Assembly (NCBI RefSeq): GCF_002155425.1
Contig: NZ_MUYG01000011.1
Coordinates: forward strand, 806,001-870,000
Direction of reading: 5' to 3'
DNA: 64,000 bases
Origin: Erythrobacter donghaensis
GTDB lineage: Bacteria; Pseudomonadota; Alphaproteobacteria; Sphingomonadales; Sphingomonadaceae
The notes beneath the pieces were generated by a model, which was given only the letters and a program-made list of their open reading frames with translations, did not search any database and was not told where the DNA came from. Every line of letters starts with the position of its first letter. Positions within the stretch are counted from its first letter, which is position 1. This document shows positions 1 through 9,466 of this stretch, piece by piece. The position numbers and the translations under genes are program-made.

Positions 1-270
1 CCGATCATGAAGGTTGAAGTCGTGACTCCCGATGATTACCTCGGCGACGTCATTGGCGACCTCAACTCGCGGCGCGGTCAGATCCAGGGCACCGACACGC
101 GCGGCAATGCCCAGGCGGTCGAGGCCTTCGTGCCGCTCGCCAACATGTTCGGCTACGTCAATGAACTGCGCTCGTTCACGCAAGGGCGCGCGAACTACTC
201 CATGCAGTTCTCGCACTATGACGAGGTTCCGGCCAACGTCGCAGCCGAGGTCAAGGAGAAACTTGCCTAA
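1..270 (+). CDS. fusA: Elongation factor G, C-terminal fragment
   Basis: The window opens inside this gene; the frame is open from base 1 and ends at TAA 268-270. The visible 89 residues are the C-terminal end of [13 protein letters not shown], then [16 protein letters not shown] and the [19 protein letters not shown] stretch typical of domain V. EF-G is the GTPase that drives ribosomal translocation. It lies 94 bp upstream of tuf on the same strand, the usual str-operon order. The GTPase domain lies outside the window. The identification is secure although only the end is present. Confidence 0.97.
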   Translation, partial: PIMKVEVVTPDDYLGDVIGDLNSRRGQIQGTDTRGNAQAVEAFVPLANMFGYVNELRSFTQGRANYSMQFSHYDEVPANVAAEVKEKLA

Positions 271-364
271 GCCGATTGATCGGTCTAGGGGCGGCGCCTG
301 ATTCAGCGGGCGCTGCCGTTCTCCCGCGAACACATCAATTCATCCAAGAAGGTACACCAGAGAA

Positions 365-1555
365 ATGGCTAAGGAAAAGTTCCAGCGGAATAAGCCGCAC
401 TGCAACATCGGCACCATCGGTCACGTTGACCATGGCAAGACCACGCTGACCGCGGCGATCACCAAGGTGATGGCTGAAACCTACGGCGGCGCCGCCGTGG
501 ACTTCGCCAACATCGACAAGGCTCCGGAAGAGCGTGAGCGCGGCATCACCATCTCGACCGCGCACGTCGAGTACGAATCGGCTGCCCGTCACTACGCGCA
601 CGTCGATTGCCCGGGTCACGCCGACTACGTGAAGAACATGATCACCGGTGCCGCCCAGATGGACGGCGCGATCCTGGTCGTGAACGCTGCTGACGGCCCG
701 ATGCCCCAGACCCGTGAGCACATCCTGCTCGCCCGTCAGGTCGGCGTGCCGGCTCTGGTCGTGTACATGAACAAGGTCGACCAGGTTGACGACGAGGAAA
801 TCCTCGAGCTCGTCGAACTGGAAGTGCGCGAGCTGCTCAGCTCGTACGACTTCGACGGTGACAACATTCCGATCATCAAGGGTTCGGCTCTGGCCGCTCT
901 CGAAGGCCGCGATGACGCCATCGGCAAGGAATCGGTGATTGCCCTGATCGAAGCCGTCGACAGCTTCATCCCGCAGCCCGACCGTCCGGTCGACAAGCCG
1001 TTCCTGATGCCGATCGAAGACGTGTTCTCGATCTCGGGTCGCGGCACCGTGGTGACCGGCCGTATCGAAACCGGCATCGTCAACGTTGGTGACGAAGTCG
1101 AAATCGTCGGCATCAAGGACACCCGCAAGACCACCGTCACCGGCGTGGAAATGTTCCGCAAGCTGCTCGATCGCGGTGAAGCTGGCGACAACGTCGGCGC
1201 CCTGATCCGCGGCGTCGCCCGTGAAGAGGTCGAGCGTGGCCAGGTTCTCTGCAAGCCCGGTTCGGTCAGCCCGCACACCGAGTTCAGCGCCGAAGTCTAC
1301 GTGCTGTCGAAGGACGAAGGTGGCCGTCACACGCCGTTCTTCGCCAACTACCGCCCGCAGTTCTACTTCCGCACCACCGACGTGACCGGCGAAGTGATCC
1401 TTCCCGAAGGCACCGAAATGGTGATGCCGGGCGACAACGTGACCATCGGCGTCAAGCTGATCGCACCGATCGCCATGGACGAAGGTCTGCGCTTCGCGAT
1501 CCGCGAAGGCGGACGCACCGTGGGTTCGGGCGTCGTTGCCAAGATCACCAAGTAA
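365..1555 (+). CDS. tuf: Elongation factor Tu
   Basis: This 396-residue GTPase delivers aminoacyl-tRNA to the ribosome. The P-loop GHVDHGKT is at residues 19-26, followed by the switch segment RGITI, the G3 motif DCPGH near 81 and the G4 motif NKVD near 136. Domains 2 and 3 follow ([11 protein letters not shown] and the C-terminal [10 protein letters not shown]). The length equals the usual 394-397. The ATG at 365 follows a purine-rich AGAGAA. A terminator-like hairpin follows directly, so tuf probably ends the str transcript or is only partly read into rpsJ. Confidence 0.99.
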   Translation: MAKEKFQRNKPHCNIGTIGHVDHGKTTLTAAITKVMAETYGGAAVDFANIDKAPEERERGITISTAHVEYESAARHYAHVDCPGHADYVKNMITGAAQMDGAILVVNAADGPMPQTREHILLARQVGVPALVVYMNKVDQVDDEEILELVELEVRELLSSYDFDGDNIPIIKGSALAALEGRDDAIGKESVIALIEAVDSFIPQPDRPVDKPFLMPIEDVFSISGRGTVVTGRIETGIVNVGDEVEIVGIKDTRKTTVTGVEMFRKLLDRGEAGDNVGALIRGVAREEVERGQVLCKPGSVSPHTEFSAEVYVLSKDEGGRHTPFFANYRPQFYFRTTDVTGEVILPEGTEMVMPGDNVTIGVKLIAPIAMDEGLRFAIREGGRTVGSGVVAKITK

Positions 1556-1593
1556 GGTTCTGCTCCCTTTCGGAGCGTAACTGAACGCTTTGA

Positions 1594-1627
1594 GGCCCGG
1601 CGCTCCTACGAGCCGCCGGGCCTTTTT
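1594..1627 (+). terminator. Rho-independent terminator after tuf
   Basis: An 8-bp perfect stem, GGCCCGGC (1594-1601) with GCCGGGCC (1615-1622), encloses a 13-nt loop and is followed at once by TTTTT. It lies 39 bp after the tuf stop and separates the str genes from the S10 operon. Confidence 0.85.
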
Positions 1628-1742
1628 GCGTTAGGGTAGGGGGCTCCGGCCCGGGATCGGCGCGGTCGTTTCACGGTCACGCAATTTCCTTAAGCTTGCC
1701 CCTTGCCAGAATCCAACACGCCCCGTATAGGCGCGCATCCCC

Positions 1743-1851
1743 GGACGAGATTCGTCTCCAAGGGCACGAGTTTTGAGGAAGGCCGCCCGCTCTCGGGAAA
1801 CCGGAAGGACGCGGGGCGGTCTTTGTTTTTGGGAAATGCCGGGCAACCGGC
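1743..1851 (+). promoter_or_regulatory. Structured leader upstream of rpsJ (candidate S10-operon attenuator)
   Basis: The 329-bp space between tuf and rpsJ has no convincing gene. After the tuf terminator it holds three hairpins in a row. The first is GGACGA/TCGTCT at 1743-1757. The second is a GC-rich stem with one bulge, from GGCCGCCCGC (1781-1790) to GCGGGGCGGT (1811-1820), followed by CTTTGTTTTT as in an intrinsic terminator. The third is a perfect GCCGG-GCAA-CCGGC hairpin (1838-1851) with a GNRA tetraloop. A terminator-like stem upstream of the first gene suggests attenuation. In enterobacteria L4 controls the S10 leader this way; equivalence here is inference. Confidence 0.5.
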
Positions 1852-1884
1852 TGCTCCTTGGCTCTTTCGCATCGGTAGTAGGAC

Positions 1885-2196
<312 letters not shown>

Positions 2197-2211
2197 AAGG
2201 CTAGCCGAAAT

Positions 2212-2232
2212 GCCCCTCGCTTCGGCAAGGGG
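2212..2232 (+). promoter_or_regulatory. UUCG-capped hairpin after rpsJ
   Basis: GCCCCTCGC (2212-2220), TTCG loop (2221-2224) and GCAAGGGGC (2225-2233 region) form a 9-bp stem with one C-A mismatch and the very stable UUCG tetraloop. It lies 16 bp past the rpsJ stop. No U-run follows, so it is more likely a processing or RNA-stability element than a full terminator. Confidence 0.5.
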
Positions 2233-2282
2233 CCTCTATCGTAGGGGCTGATACGCCCCGCCTGACGATAGGGTGGATACCG

Positions 2283-2355
2283 CCGGAACCATTCCGGGCT
2301 GCGTCCCCCGTCTCGCCTCCAGCGGCCAACCGGCCAGCGGAGGCACTCAGCCCGG
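2283..2355 (+). promoter_or_regulatory. Candidate r-protein leader RNA between rpsJ and rplC
   Basis: This stretch can fold in two mutually exclusive ways. One is a short perfect hairpin CCGGAA (2283-2288)/TTCCGG (2292-2297). The other is a long three-tier stem: CCGGGCTG (2294-2301) with CAGCCCGG (2348-2355), then GCCTCC (2315-2320) with GGAGGC (2339-2344), a symmetric AGC/AGC internal loop, and GGCC-AACC-GGCC at the tip (2324-2335). Bases 2294-2297 are used by both folds. It lies about 115 bp before rplC. A binding site for L3 or L4 is a plausible but untested role. Confidence 0.45.
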
Positions 2356-2469
2356 ACGGGGCGATGCATGAAAATTCGGGCTGAACTGGGGCTGTGTTGC
2401 TTGCAACGCGGCCTCGCCATGCACCTTGCGGATGGTCTGCAGGGTGCCTCTGTTGAGGAGTAACTGACG

Positions 2470-3264
2470 ATGCGCACCGGCGTTATCGCAAAGAAAGTCG
2501 GGATGACCCGCCTCTTCCAGGAGGACGGACGGCACGTGCCTGTGACCGTTCTCGCGCTGGAAGATTGCCAGGTGGTTTCGCACCGCACTGCTGACCGTGA
2601 TGGCTACTTCGCCGTCCAGCTCGGCGCGGGCGAAGCCAAGCAGAAGAACGTTGCCAAGCCGCAGCGTGAACATTTCGCCAAGGCCGATGTCGGCCTGAAG
2701 AAGCGCGTCGCAGAATTCCGCGTTGAGAGCGAAGACGGCCTCGTGCCGGTCGGCGCCACGATCAGCGCAGAACATTTTATCGCCGGTCAGATGGTCGACA
2801 TCACCGGCCACACGCAGGGCAAGGGCTTTGCCGGCGCCATGAAGCGCTGGGGCTTCGGCGGCATGCGCGCCACCCACGGTGTTTCGATCTCGCACCGTGC
2901 CCACGGTTCGACGGGTAACCGTCAGGATCCGGGCCGCGTGTTCAAGGGCAAGAAGATGGCCGGCCACATGGGCGACCGTCAGCGCACCCAGCAGAACCTC
3001 GAAATCGTCCGCACCGACGCCGAGCGCGGTCTTCTCTTCGTCAAGGGCTCGGTCCCGGGCGCGAAGAATGGCTGGCTGCTTGTGCGCGACGCGGTGAAGC
3101 TGCCGCTTCCCGAAGGCGTGCCGTTCCCCGGCGCGGTGCTCGAGAAGAAGGCCCCGCAGGCTGACGAGACCCCCTCGGTGGTCGACGCCGCGGCCGAAGA
3201 AGCTACTGTGACCGAAGCTGTCGAAATCGACGCTGCGGCCACCGAAGAAAACAAGGAAGGCTGA
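2470..3264 (+). CDS. rplC: 50S ribosomal protein L3
   Basis: L3 is a primary 23S rRNA-binding protein needed early in 50S assembly. The 264-residue product begins [17 protein letters not shown] and holds the L3 signature near residue 130 ([37 protein letters not shown]). It is longer than the roughly 210 residues of the enterobacterial protein because of an acidic Ala/Glu-rich tail of about 45 residues, seen in other alphaproteobacteria. TTGAGGAG lies just upstream of the ATG. It is followed after 3 bp by rplD. Confidence 0.98.
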   Translation: MRTGVIAKKVGMTRLFQEDGRHVPVTVLALEDCQVVSHRTADRDGYFAVQLGAGEAKQKNVAKPQREHFAKADVGLKKRVAEFRVESEDGLVPVGATISAEHFIAGQMVDITGHTQGKGFAGAMKRWGFGGMRATHGVSISHRAHGSTGNRQDPGRVFKGKKMAGHMGDRQRTQQNLEIVRTDAERGLLFVKGSVPGAKNGWLLVRDAVKLPLPEGVPFPGAVLEKKAPQADETPSVVDAAAEEATVTEAVEIDAAATEENKEG

Positions 3265-3267
3265 GCC

Positions 3268-3894
3268 ATGAAGATCAAGGTTCAGAAAATCGACGGCGGC
3301 AAGGCCTCGGGCGATATCGAGCTGTCGGACGACGTGTTCGGCATCGAGCCGCGCGCCGACATCCTCCACCGCGTGGTGACCTGGCAGCTTGAAAACCGCC
3401 GCGGCACCGCCCGCCCGACGCGTGAGCGTTCGGACGTGGCCCGCACCGGCAAGAAGTTCGGCAAGCAGAAGGGCGGCGGTACCGCCCGTCACGGCGACCG
3501 TGCGGCTCCGATCTTCATTGGCGGCGGCAAGGCCCACGGCGCGCGCAAGCGTGACTTCGAGCAGTCGCTCAACAAGAAGATCCGTGCGCTGGGCCTCAAG
3601 ATGGCGCTTTCGAGCAAGGCCAAGGACGGTCTGGTCGTGGTCGACAGCCTCGAACTCGCCGAAGCCAAGACCAAGGCTCTGAAGGGCCACCTCGCCAAGG
3701 CTGGTTTTGCCGGCAAGATCCTGGTGATCGACGGCGAGCAGGTCGATGCGGGCTTCAAGAAGGCCGCCGGCAACCTGCCGGGCATCAACGTGCTCCCCGC
3801 AATCGGTGCCAATGTCTACGACATCCTCAACCACGACACGCTGGTGCTGACCAAGGCCGCTGTCGAAAAGCTGGAGGCGCGCTTCAATGGCTAA
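3268..3894 (+). CDS. rplD: 50S ribosomal protein L4
   Basis: This 208-residue protein carries the L4 core: a loop rich in basic residues ([24 protein letters not shown]) that lines the exit tunnel, and the [20 protein letters not shown] segment. In enterobacteria L4 also represses its own operon by acting on the leader RNA; whether it does so here is unknown, but two candidate leaders lie upstream. The gene starts 3 bp after rplC, and its last 8 bp overlap rplW. Confidence 0.98.
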   Translation: MKIKVQKIDGGKASGDIELSDDVFGIEPRADILHRVVTWQLENRRGTARPTRERSDVARTGKKFGKQKGGGTARHGDRAAPIFIGGGKAHGARKRDFEQSLNKKIRALGLKMALSSKAKDGLVVVDSLELAEAKTKALKGHLAKAGFAGKILVIDGEQVDAGFKKAAGNLPGINVLPAIGANVYDILNHDTLVLTKAAVEKLEARFNG

Positions 3895-4195
3895 GAAGCA
3901 GACTGTCGATGCGCGTCACTACGACGTGATCATCGCGCCGCACATCACGGAAAAGTCGACCCTCGCGTCGGAACACAACGCCGTGGTCTTCAAGGTTGCG
4001 GGTTCCGCGACCAAGCCGCAGATCAAGGAAGCGATCGAGGCGATCTACGACAAGAAGGTCGTCGCCGTGAACACCTTGGTCCAGAAGGGCAAGACCAAGC
4101 GCTGGAAGGGCAAGGCCTATCAGCGCTCCGACGTGAAGAAGGCCATCGTCACCCTCGCTGAGGGTGAGATGATCGATATCACCAGCGGTATCTGA
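3887..4195 (+). CDS. rplW: 50S ribosomal protein L23
   Basis: The 102-residue product shows the L23 motif [16 protein letters not shown] at the N-terminus and [15 protein letters not shown] in the loop reaching the exit tunnel. L23 is the docking site for trigger factor and SRP at the tunnel mouth. Its ATG lies inside the end of rplD (8-bp overlap), indicating translational coupling. rplB follows after 23 bp. Confidence 0.98.
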   Translation: MAKKQTVDARHYDVIIAPHITEKSTLASEHNAVVFKVAGSATKPQIKEAIEAIYDKKVVAVNTLVQKGKTKRWKGKAYQRSDVKKAIVTLAEGEMIDITSGI

Positions 4196-4218
4196 GGCCA
4201 AGGGACAGGAAACGAACA

Positions 4219-5055
4219 ATGGCACTCAAGAACTATAAGCCGACCAGTCCCGCACGCCGCGGTCTGATCCTGGTCGACAAGTCGGCGCTCTACAAGGGCA
4301 AGCCGGTGAAGGCGCTGACCGAAGGCAAGCGTAAGACCGGTGGCCGTAACAACAAGGGCCATGTCACCTCGCGTGGCATCGCCGGTGGTCACAAGCAGAA
4401 GTACCGCTACATCGACTTTAAGCGTCGCAAGTGGGACATGCCGGCTACCGTCGAGCGTCTGGAATATGACCCCAACCGCACCGCCTTCATCGCTCTCGTC
4501 AAGTACGAGGACGGTGAGCAGGCCTACATCATTGCTCCGCAGCGTCTCGCTGTCGGCGACACGGTGGTGGCGGGTGAGAAGACCGACACCAAGCCGGGCA
4601 ACGCGATGCTGCTCGGTCAGATGCCGGTCGGCACGATCTGCCACAATGTCGAGATGAAGCCGGGCAAGGGCGGCCAGATCGCCCGTTCGGCCGGCACCTA
4701 TGTGCAGGTCGTCGGTCGTGACCGCGCGATGGTCATCGTTCGCCTCAATTCGGGCGAGCAGCGTTACCTGCGCGGCGATTGCATGGGCACGGTGGGTGCG
4801 GTGTCGAACCCCGACAACGCCAACCAGAATTTCGCCAAGGCTGGCCGCAAGCGTTGGATGGGTGTCCGCCCGCTGACCCGCGGCGTTGCGAAGAACCCGG
4901 TCGACCACCCGCACGGTGGTGGTGAAGGCCGGACCTCCGGTGGTCGCCATCCGGTGACCCCGTGGGGCAAGCCGACCAAGGGTGCCCGTACGCGCCACAA
5001 CAAGCAGACGGACAAGATGATCATCCGTTCGCGTCACGCGAAGAAGAAGAGGTAA
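4219..5055 (+). CDS. rplB: 50S ribosomal protein L2
   Basis: L2 helps associate the subunits and shape the peptidyl transferase centre. The 278-residue product is full length. It contains the conserved [19 protein letters not shown] near residue 42 and the highly conserved [14 protein letters not shown] near 226, which includes the universally conserved histidine of L2. An AGGAAACGA Shine-Dalgarno region precedes the ATG. rpsS starts 6 bp downstream. Confidence 0.99.
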   Translation: MALKNYKPTSPARRGLILVDKSALYKGKPVKALTEGKRKTGGRNNKGHVTSRGIAGGHKQKYRYIDFKRRKWDMPATVERLEYDPNRTAFIALVKYEDGEQAYIIAPQRLAVGDTVVAGEKTDTKPGNAMLLGQMPVGTICHNVEMKPGKGGQIARSAGTYVQVVGRDRAMVIVRLNSGEQRYLRGDCMGTVGAVSNPDNANQNFAKAGRKRWMGVRPLTRGVAKNPVDHPHGGGEGRTSGGRHPVTPWGKPTKGARTRHNKQTDKMIIRSRHAKKKR

Positions 5056-5061
5056 GAGACG

Positions 5062-5337
5062 ATGGCACGTTCCGTCTGGAAAGGTCCGTTTGTCGAGCTG
5101 AGCCTTCTGAAGAAGGCTGAAAGCGCGCAGGAAGCGAGCAACACCAAGCCGATCAAGACCTGGTCGCGGCGTTCGACGATTCTGCCGCAGTTCGTCGGGC
5201 TCACCTTCAATGTCTATAACGGGCACAAGTTCATTCCCGTTTCGGTTTCGGAAGAAATGGTCGGCCACAAGCTCGGTGAATTTGCGCCCACGCGCACCTT
5301 CCCCGGTCACGCTGCCGACAAGAAGGGCAAGCGCTAA
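5062..5337 (+). CDS. rpsS: 30S ribosomal protein S19
   Basis: The 91-residue product has the S19 pattern [12 protein letters not shown], then [28 protein letters not shown] and the C-terminal FAPTRTF. S19 forms the 30S head with S13 and contacts the A-site region. The stop codon TAA shares its last base with the ATG of rplV (TAATG), so the two are probably translationally coupled. Confidence 0.98.
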   Translation: MARSVWKGPFVELSLLKKAESAQEASNTKPIKTWSRRSTILPQFVGLTFNVYNGHKFIPVSVSEEMVGHKLGEFAPTRTFPGHAADKKGKR

Positions 5338-5714
5338 TGGGCAAGGCAAAAGCACCCCGCCGCGTGGGCGACAACGAGGCGCTGGCCGTCGGCACCACGA
5401 TCCGTGGTTCGGCGCAGAAGCTGAACCTCGTTGCCGCCCTGATCCGCGGCAAGAAGGCCGAGGAAGCTCTGAACATCCTCGCCTTCTCGAAGCGGGCGAT
5501 GGCGCGCGATGCGAGCAAGGTGCTCGCCTCGGCGATCGCCAACGCTGAGAACAACCACAATCTCGACGTCGATGCGCTCGTCGTGGCGGAAGCCTCGGTC
5601 GGCAAGTCGGTGACGATGAAGCGGTTCCACACTCGCGGTCGCGGCAAGTCGACCCGGATCCTGAAGCCGTTCTCGCGTCTGCGGATCGTCGTTCGCGAAG
5701 CAGAGGAGGCGTAA
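5337..5714 (+). CDS. rplV: 50S ribosomal protein L22
   Basis: This 125-residue protein shows the L22 body ([33 protein letters not shown]) and the extended beta-hairpin region ending in [12 protein letters not shown], which lines the exit tunnel constriction with L4. It overlaps rpsS by 1 bp and is followed after 1 bp by rpsC. There is a short extra N-terminal arm ([13 protein letters not shown]) compared with enterobacterial L22, as in other alphaproteobacteria. Confidence 0.98.
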   Translation: MGKAKAPRRVGDNEALAVGTTIRGSAQKLNLVAALIRGKKAEEALNILAFSKRAMARDASKVLASAIANAENNHNLDVDALVVAEASVGKSVTMKRFHTRGRGKSTRILKPFSRLRIVVREAEEA

Positions 5715-5715
5715 G

Positions 5716-6411
5716 ATGGGCCAGAAGAGCAATCCGATCGGTCTGCGCCTGCAGATCAACCGTACCTGGGACAGCCGCTGGTACGCCGAAGGGCGTGACT
5801 ATGCGCAGCTTCTCAAAGAAGACGTGATGATCCGCAAGTACATCATGAAGAACCTGCCCCAGGCGGCGGTTTCGAAGGTGGTGATCGAGCGTCCGGCCAA
5901 GCTGTGCCGCGTGTCGATCTATGCGGCGCGTCCCGGTGTCATCATCGGCAAGAAGGGCGCGGACATCGAAAAGCTGCGCTCGAAGCTGGCGACCATGACC
6001 GCGAGCGACGTGAAGCTGAACATCGTCGAGATCCGCAAGCCGGAAATCGACGCCAAGCTCGTCGCGCAGGGCATTGCCGATCAGCTGGTGCGCCGCGTGG
6101 CGTTCCGCCGGGCGATGAAGCGTGCGGTGCAGTCGGCGCTGCGTCTGGGTGCCGAAGGCATCAAGATCGTGTGCGGTGGCCGTCTCGGCGGGGCTGAAAT
6201 CGCCCGCGTCGAATGGTACCGCGAAGGCCGCGTGCCGCTTCACACCCTGCGTGCGAACATCGATTACGCCGAGACCGAGGCGCTCACCGCCTACGGGATC
6301 ATCGGGATCAAGGTGTGGATATTCAAGGGCGAGATCCTCGCTCACGATCCGACCGCGCAGGACCGCCTGATGATGGAAGCCCAGACTTCCGGCGTCCGTC
6401 CGGCTCGTTGA
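5716..6411 (+). CDS. rpsC: 30S ribosomal protein S3
   Basis: The 231-residue product starts [24 protein letters not shown], the invariant S3 opening. It carries the KH domain loop [15 protein letters not shown] (about residues 75-90) and the C-terminal [11 protein letters not shown] and HTLRANIDY segments. S3 forms the mRNA entry tunnel together with S4 and S5. It lies between rplV (1 bp) and rplP (11 bp) in the S10 operon. Confidence 0.99.
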   Translation: MGQKSNPIGLRLQINRTWDSRWYAEGRDYAQLLKEDVMIRKYIMKNLPQAAVSKVVIERPAKLCRVSIYAARPGVIIGKKGADIEKLRSKLATMTASDVKLNIVEIRKPEIDAKLVAQGIADQLVRRVAFRRAMKRAVQSALRLGAEGIKIVCGGRLGGAEIARVEWYREGRVPLHTLRANIDYAETEALTAYGIIGIKVWIFKGEILAHDPTAQDRLMMEAQTSGVRPAR

Positions 6412-6422
6412 GGTAACAGACC

Positions 6423-6857
6423 ATGTTGCAACCGAAAAAAACCAAGTTCCGCAAGCAGTTCAAGGGCCGGATCAAGGGCGAAGCCAAGGGTGGCACCACC
6501 CTCAACTTCGGCTCCTACGGCCTGAAGGCTCTGGAACCCGAGCGCGTTACCGCCCGCCAGATCGAAGCGGCGCGTCGTGCGATCACCCGTCACATCAAGC
6601 GTCAGGGTCGTCTCTGGATCCGCGTGTTCCCCGATGTGCCCGTGTCGAAGAAGCCTGCCGAAGTCCGTCAGGGTAAGGGCAAGGGTTCGGTCGAATACTG
6701 GGCAGCCAAGGTGAAGCCGGGCCGCATCCTGTTCGAGCTCGACGGCGTGGCCGGCCCGCTGGCTGCCGAAGCGTTCGAGCGTGCAGCGATGAAGCTGCCG
6801 ATCAAGACCAAGGTTGTCGCCCGCCTGGGTGACACCAGCCACCTGGGAGGCGAATAA
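6423..6857 (+). CDS. rplP: 50S ribosomal protein L16
   Basis: The 144-residue protein matches L16: [15 protein letters not shown] at the start, [32 protein letters not shown] in the first half, and MGKG-like [22 protein letters not shown] later. L16 sits near the A-site tRNA and is needed for peptidyl transferase function. Its TAA overlaps the first base of the rpmC start (AATAATGG). Confidence 0.98.
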   Translation: MLQPKKTKFRKQFKGRIKGEAKGGTTLNFGSYGLKALEPERVTARQIEAARRAITRHIKRQGRLWIRVFPDVPVSKKPAEVRQGKGKGSVEYWAAKVKPGRILFELDGVAGPLAAEAFERAAMKLPIKTKVVARLGDTSHLGGE

Positions 6858-7069
6858 TGGCCGATATCGCGGACCTTCGCACCAAGACCGATGATCAGCT
6901 GACCGCCGAGCTTACCGAGCTCAAGCGCGAGCAGTACAATCTGCGGTTCCAGGCTGCGACCAACCAGCTCGAAGCCCCTTCGCGCATCCGTCAGGTGCGC
7001 CGGGCCATCGCGCAGATCAAGACGCTGCAAACCGAGCGCGCGGCGAAAGCCGCCGCCGCCAAGGCGTAA
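6857..7069 (+). CDS. rpmC: 50S ribosomal protein L29
   Basis: A 70-residue, two-helix protein with the L29 features [50 protein letters not shown], followed by an Ala/Lys-rich tail. L29 lies next to L23 at the exit tunnel. It overlaps rplP by 1 bp and precedes rpsQ by 11 bp. Confidence 0.97.
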   Translation: MADIADLRTKTDDQLTAELTELKREQYNLRFQAATNQLEAPSRIRQVRRAIAQIKTLQTERAAKAAAAKA

Positions 7070-7080
7070 GGAGTAACACA

Positions 7081-7371
7081 ATGCCCAAGCGTATCCTCGT
7101 CGGGACTGTGACCTCCGACAAGACCGACAAGACCGTGACCGTGCTGGTCGAACGCAAGGTGAAGCACCCGCTTTACGGGAAGATCATCCGTCGTTCGAAG
7201 AAGTATCACGCGCACGACGAGACGAACGAATACACCGTGGGTGACGTGGTGCGGATCGAAGAGACCCGCCCGATGTCCAAGACCAAGACCTGGATCGTCA
7301 AGGACCGGGTCGTGGCAGGCGGCGTGCAGGCGGTGGAAGCCGACCTCGACGTGGCCGAAGCGGGTAACTGA
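7081..7371 (+). CDS. rpsQ: 30S ribosomal protein S17
   Basis: This OB-fold protein opens with [21 protein letters not shown] and has the signature [18 protein letters not shown]. At 96 residues it is slightly longer than the 80-85 usual elsewhere, with an extra acidic C-terminus. It binds 16S rRNA early in assembly. It is the last gene before a 78-bp hairpin-bearing gap that corresponds to the S10/spc operon boundary of other bacteria. Confidence 0.98.
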   Translation: MPKRILVGTVTSDKTDKTVTVLVERKVKHPLYGKIIRRSKKYHAHDETNEYTVGDVVRIEETRPMSKTKTWIVKDRVVAGGVQAVEADLDVAEAGN

Positions 7372-7393
7372 GCAACAGACGTAAACGGAACTG

Positions 7394-7422
7394 CCGGGCC
7401 CCAGTCGGATTGGGCGTCCCGG
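7394..7422 (+). promoter_or_regulatory. Hairpin at the S10/spc boundary
   Basis: In the 78-bp gap between rpsQ and rplN, CCGGG (7394-7398) pairs with CCCGG (7418-7422), and inside it CCCAGT pairs with ATTGGG around a CGG loop. No U-run follows. It stands exactly where the S10 and spc operons are separate transcription units in enterobacteria, so it may be an RNA-processing site or a remnant of such a boundary. Confidence 0.4.
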
Positions 7423-7449
7423 TAAGCCAGTGAGAAGGAAGACGGATCA

Positions 7450-7818
7450 ATGATCCAGATGCAATCCAATCTCGACGTCGCGGACAACAGCGGCGCTAAG
7501 CGCGTCCAGTGCATCAAGGTGCTGGGCGGGTCGAAGCGTCGTACCGCGGGCGTCGGTGACGTGATCGTCGTCTCCATCAAGGAGGCGCAGCCGCGCACCA
7601 AGGTCAAAAAGGGCGACGTTCACCGCGCGGTGATCGTGCGCACCCGCAAGGACGTGCGTCGTCCGGATGGCACTGTCATCCGCTTCGACAGCAATGCAGC
7701 GGTGCTCGTGAACAAGAACGAGGAGCCGATCGGCACCCGTATCTTTGGCCCCGTGGTGCGCGAACTGCGCGGCAAGGGCTTCATGAAGATCATCTCGCTC
7801 GCGCCGGAGGTACTGTGA
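7450..7818 (+). CDS. rplN: 50S ribosomal protein L14
   Basis: The 122-residue product begins [28 protein letters not shown] and contains [34 protein letters not shown], the L14 signature. L14 forms an intersubunit bridge. GAAGGAAGA upstream of the ATG is a good Shine-Dalgarno site. The TGA stop overlaps the rplX start. It is full length. Confidence 0.99.
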   Translation: MIQMQSNLDVADNSGAKRVQCIKVLGGSKRRTAGVGDVIVVSIKEAQPRTKVKKGDVHRAVIVRTRKDVRRPDGTVIRFDSNAAVLVNKNEEPIGTRIFGPVVRELRGKGFMKIISLAPEVL

Positions 7819-8138
7819 TGGCTGCCGCCAAGATCAAGAAGGGTGACAGCGTCGTCGTGCTGTCGGGCAAGGACAAGGGCCGCACCGGTACGGTCGCTCA
7901 GGTCATGCCCAAGGACGGCAAAGTCGTCGTCGAGGGCGTCAATGTCGTCGCCCGTCACCGCAAGCCCAGCCAGACCAACCCCCAGGGTGGCATCGATCGC
8001 GTCGCCGCGCCGATGCACATCTCCAAGGTTGCGCTCGCTGATCCCAAGACCGGCAAGGCCACCCGCGTCCGCTTCGAAGTGAAGGACGGCAAGAAGGTGC
8101 GCGTCGCTGTCAAGAGTGGGGAGACCATCGATGGCTGA
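7818..8138 (+). CDS. rplX: 50S ribosomal protein L24
   Basis: The product starts with the KOW motif region [38 protein letters not shown], which identifies L24, an initiator of 50S assembly. The ATG at 7818 overlaps the rplN stop (TGATG). An in-frame GTG three bases earlier (7815) is possible but lies further inside rplN. The product is 106 residues. The last bases overlap the rplE start (ATGGCTGA). Confidence 0.97.
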   Translation: MAAAKIKKGDSVVVLSGKDKGRTGTVAQVMPKDGKVVVEGVNVVARHRKPSQTNPQGGIDRVAAPMHISKVALADPKTGKATRVRFEVKDGKKVRVAVKSGETIDG

Positions 8139-8712
8139 TTATACCGCCCGTATGAAGGCCAAGTACGATGCAGAAATCGTCAAGGCCATGACCGAAAAGT
8201 TCGGTTACAAGAACCGGATGGAAGTCCCCAAGCTCGAAAAGATCACGCTCAACATGGGCGTGGGCGAGGCGAGCCAGGACAAGAAGAAGGTCCAGACCGC
8301 CGCCGAGGAAATGGCGCTGATCGCTGGCCAGAAGCCGGTCATCACCATCGCCAAGAAGTCGATCGCGCAGTTCAAGCTGCGTGAAGGCATGCCGATCGGT
8401 TGCAAGGTGACCCTGCGCCGCGAGCGCATGTACGAATTTCTCGACCGTCTCGTGACCGTGGCCATGCCGCGCATCCGTGACTTTCGCGGGCTGAACCCCA
8501 AGTCGTTCGACGGCCGCGGCAACTACGCGATGGGGCTGAAGGAACAGATCGTGTTCCCCGAAATCAGCTACGACCGGATCGAGAAGGTGCGTGGGATGGA
8601 CATCATCGTCACCACCACCGCCAAGACCGACGAAGAGGCGCGCGAGCTGCTGCGCCTGTTCGGCTTCCCCTTCGCGGGCGAAGCCAAGACCGAACAGAAG
8701 GAGGCGGCGTGA
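8131..8712 (+). CDS. rplE: 50S ribosomal protein L5
   Basis: L5 binds 5S rRNA and contacts the P-site tRNA. The 193-residue product shows [12 protein letters not shown] near residue 40, [22 protein letters not shown] near 75 and [24 protein letters not shown] sequence near 120. The ATG at 8131 is preferred over an in-frame GTG at 8116 because GGGGAGA lies 6 bp upstream and [13 protein letters not shown] is the usual opening. The 8-bp overlap with rplX implies coupled translation. Confidence 0.98.
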   Translation: MADYTARMKAKYDAEIVKAMTEKFGYKNRMEVPKLEKITLNMGVGEASQDKKKVQTAAEEMALIAGQKPVITIAKKSIAQFKLREGMPIGCKVTLRRERMYEFLDRLVTVAMPRIRDFRGLNPKSFDGRGNYAMGLKEQIVFPEISYDRIEKVRGMDIIVTTTAKTDEEARELLRLFGFPFAGEAKTEQKEAA

Positions 8713-8754
8713 GCCGCTTCCCCCAAAAGACACTAGGCAAGAGAGCTTAAGTCC

Positions 8755-9060
8755 ATGGCGAAACTGAGTTCCATCAACAAGAATGAGCGTCGCAAGAAGC
8801 TCGTCAAGCAGTACGCTGCGAAGTACGAGAAGCTGAAGGCGATCGCTAACGACGAATCCCTCGACGAAACGGAGCGCCTGGTCGCCCGTCTCAAGATGGC
8901 GGAGCTTCCGCGCAACGCGAACCCGACCCGGGTGCGCAACCGTTGCGCCACCACCGGCCGCCCGCGCGGCTATTACCGCAAGTTCGGCATCAACCGTATC
9001 GAACTGCGTCAACTCGGCAACAGCGGGATGATTCCCGGTCTGACCAAGTCGAGCTGGTGA
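8755..9060 (+). CDS. rpsN: 30S ribosomal protein S14
   Basis: This 101-residue protein is the long, zinc-free form of S14: no CxxC pairs are present, and the C-terminal block reads [27 protein letters not shown]14 belongs to the 30S head. It follows rplE by 42 bp and precedes rpsH by 10 bp. An AGAGAGCTTAAG stretch precedes the ATG. Confidence 0.98.
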   Translation: MAKLSSINKNERRKKLVKQYAAKYEKLKAIANDESLDETERLVARLKMAELPRNANPTRVRNRCATTGRPRGYYRKFGINRIELRQLGNSGMIPGLTKSSW

Positions 9061-9070
9061 GGACTGACAG

Positions 9071-9466
9071 ATGGCTATGACCGATCCTCTGGGTGACATG
9101 CTCACCCGCATCCGCAACGGCCAGCGCGCCAAGAAGGACTCCGTCCTGACCCCGGCGAGCAACCTGCGTGCAAGCGTGCTCGAAGTGCTTCAGCGTGAAG
9201 GCTACATCCGTGGCTTCAGCGAAGACAATTCGGGCAAGCACAAGGCGCTGCGGATCGAATTGAAGTATTTCGAAGGCGAGCCCGCGATCAAGCACGTGGC
9301 TCGCGTCTCCAAGCCGGGTCGCCGGATCTACTCGGGTTCCAAGGAACTTCCGACGGTCCGCAATGGTCTCGGCATCACCATCGTCTCGACGCCGCGTGGC
9401 GTGCTCTCGGATGCCGAAGCACGCACGCATAACGTCGGTGGCGAAGTGCTGGCGGAGGTGTTCTGA
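9071..9466 (+). CDS. rpsH: 30S ribosomal protein S8
   Basis: The 131-residue product has the S8 opening [16 protein letters not shown] and the C-terminal signature [23 protein letters not shown]8 organises the central 16S domain and in enterobacteria represses the spc operon by binding the rplE mRNA; the same could hold here but was not tested. Its TGA overlaps the rplF ATG (TGATG region, 1 bp). Confidence 0.98.
   Translation: MAMTDPLGDMLTRIRNGQRAKKDSVLTPASNLRASVLEVLQREGYIRGFSEDNSGKHKALRIELKYFEGEPAIKHVARVSKPGRRIYSGSKELPTVRNGLGITIVSTPRGVLSDAEARTHNVGGEVLAEVF

Noticed and set aside
2347..3834. A 495-codon minus-strand open frame, and similar ones at 335-1330 and 15805-17364
   Set aside because: Each is the shadow of conserved ribosomal or polymerase genes on the plus strand.
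4120..6345. A 741-codon open frame on the minus strand
   Set aside because: It is antisense to rplW, rplB, rpsS, rplV and rpsC. Its protein is low in complexity and matches nothing.
7815..7818. GTG start for rplX at 7815
   Set aside because: The ATG at 7818 overlaps the rplN stop in the common TGATG form and gives the standard L24 N-terminus.
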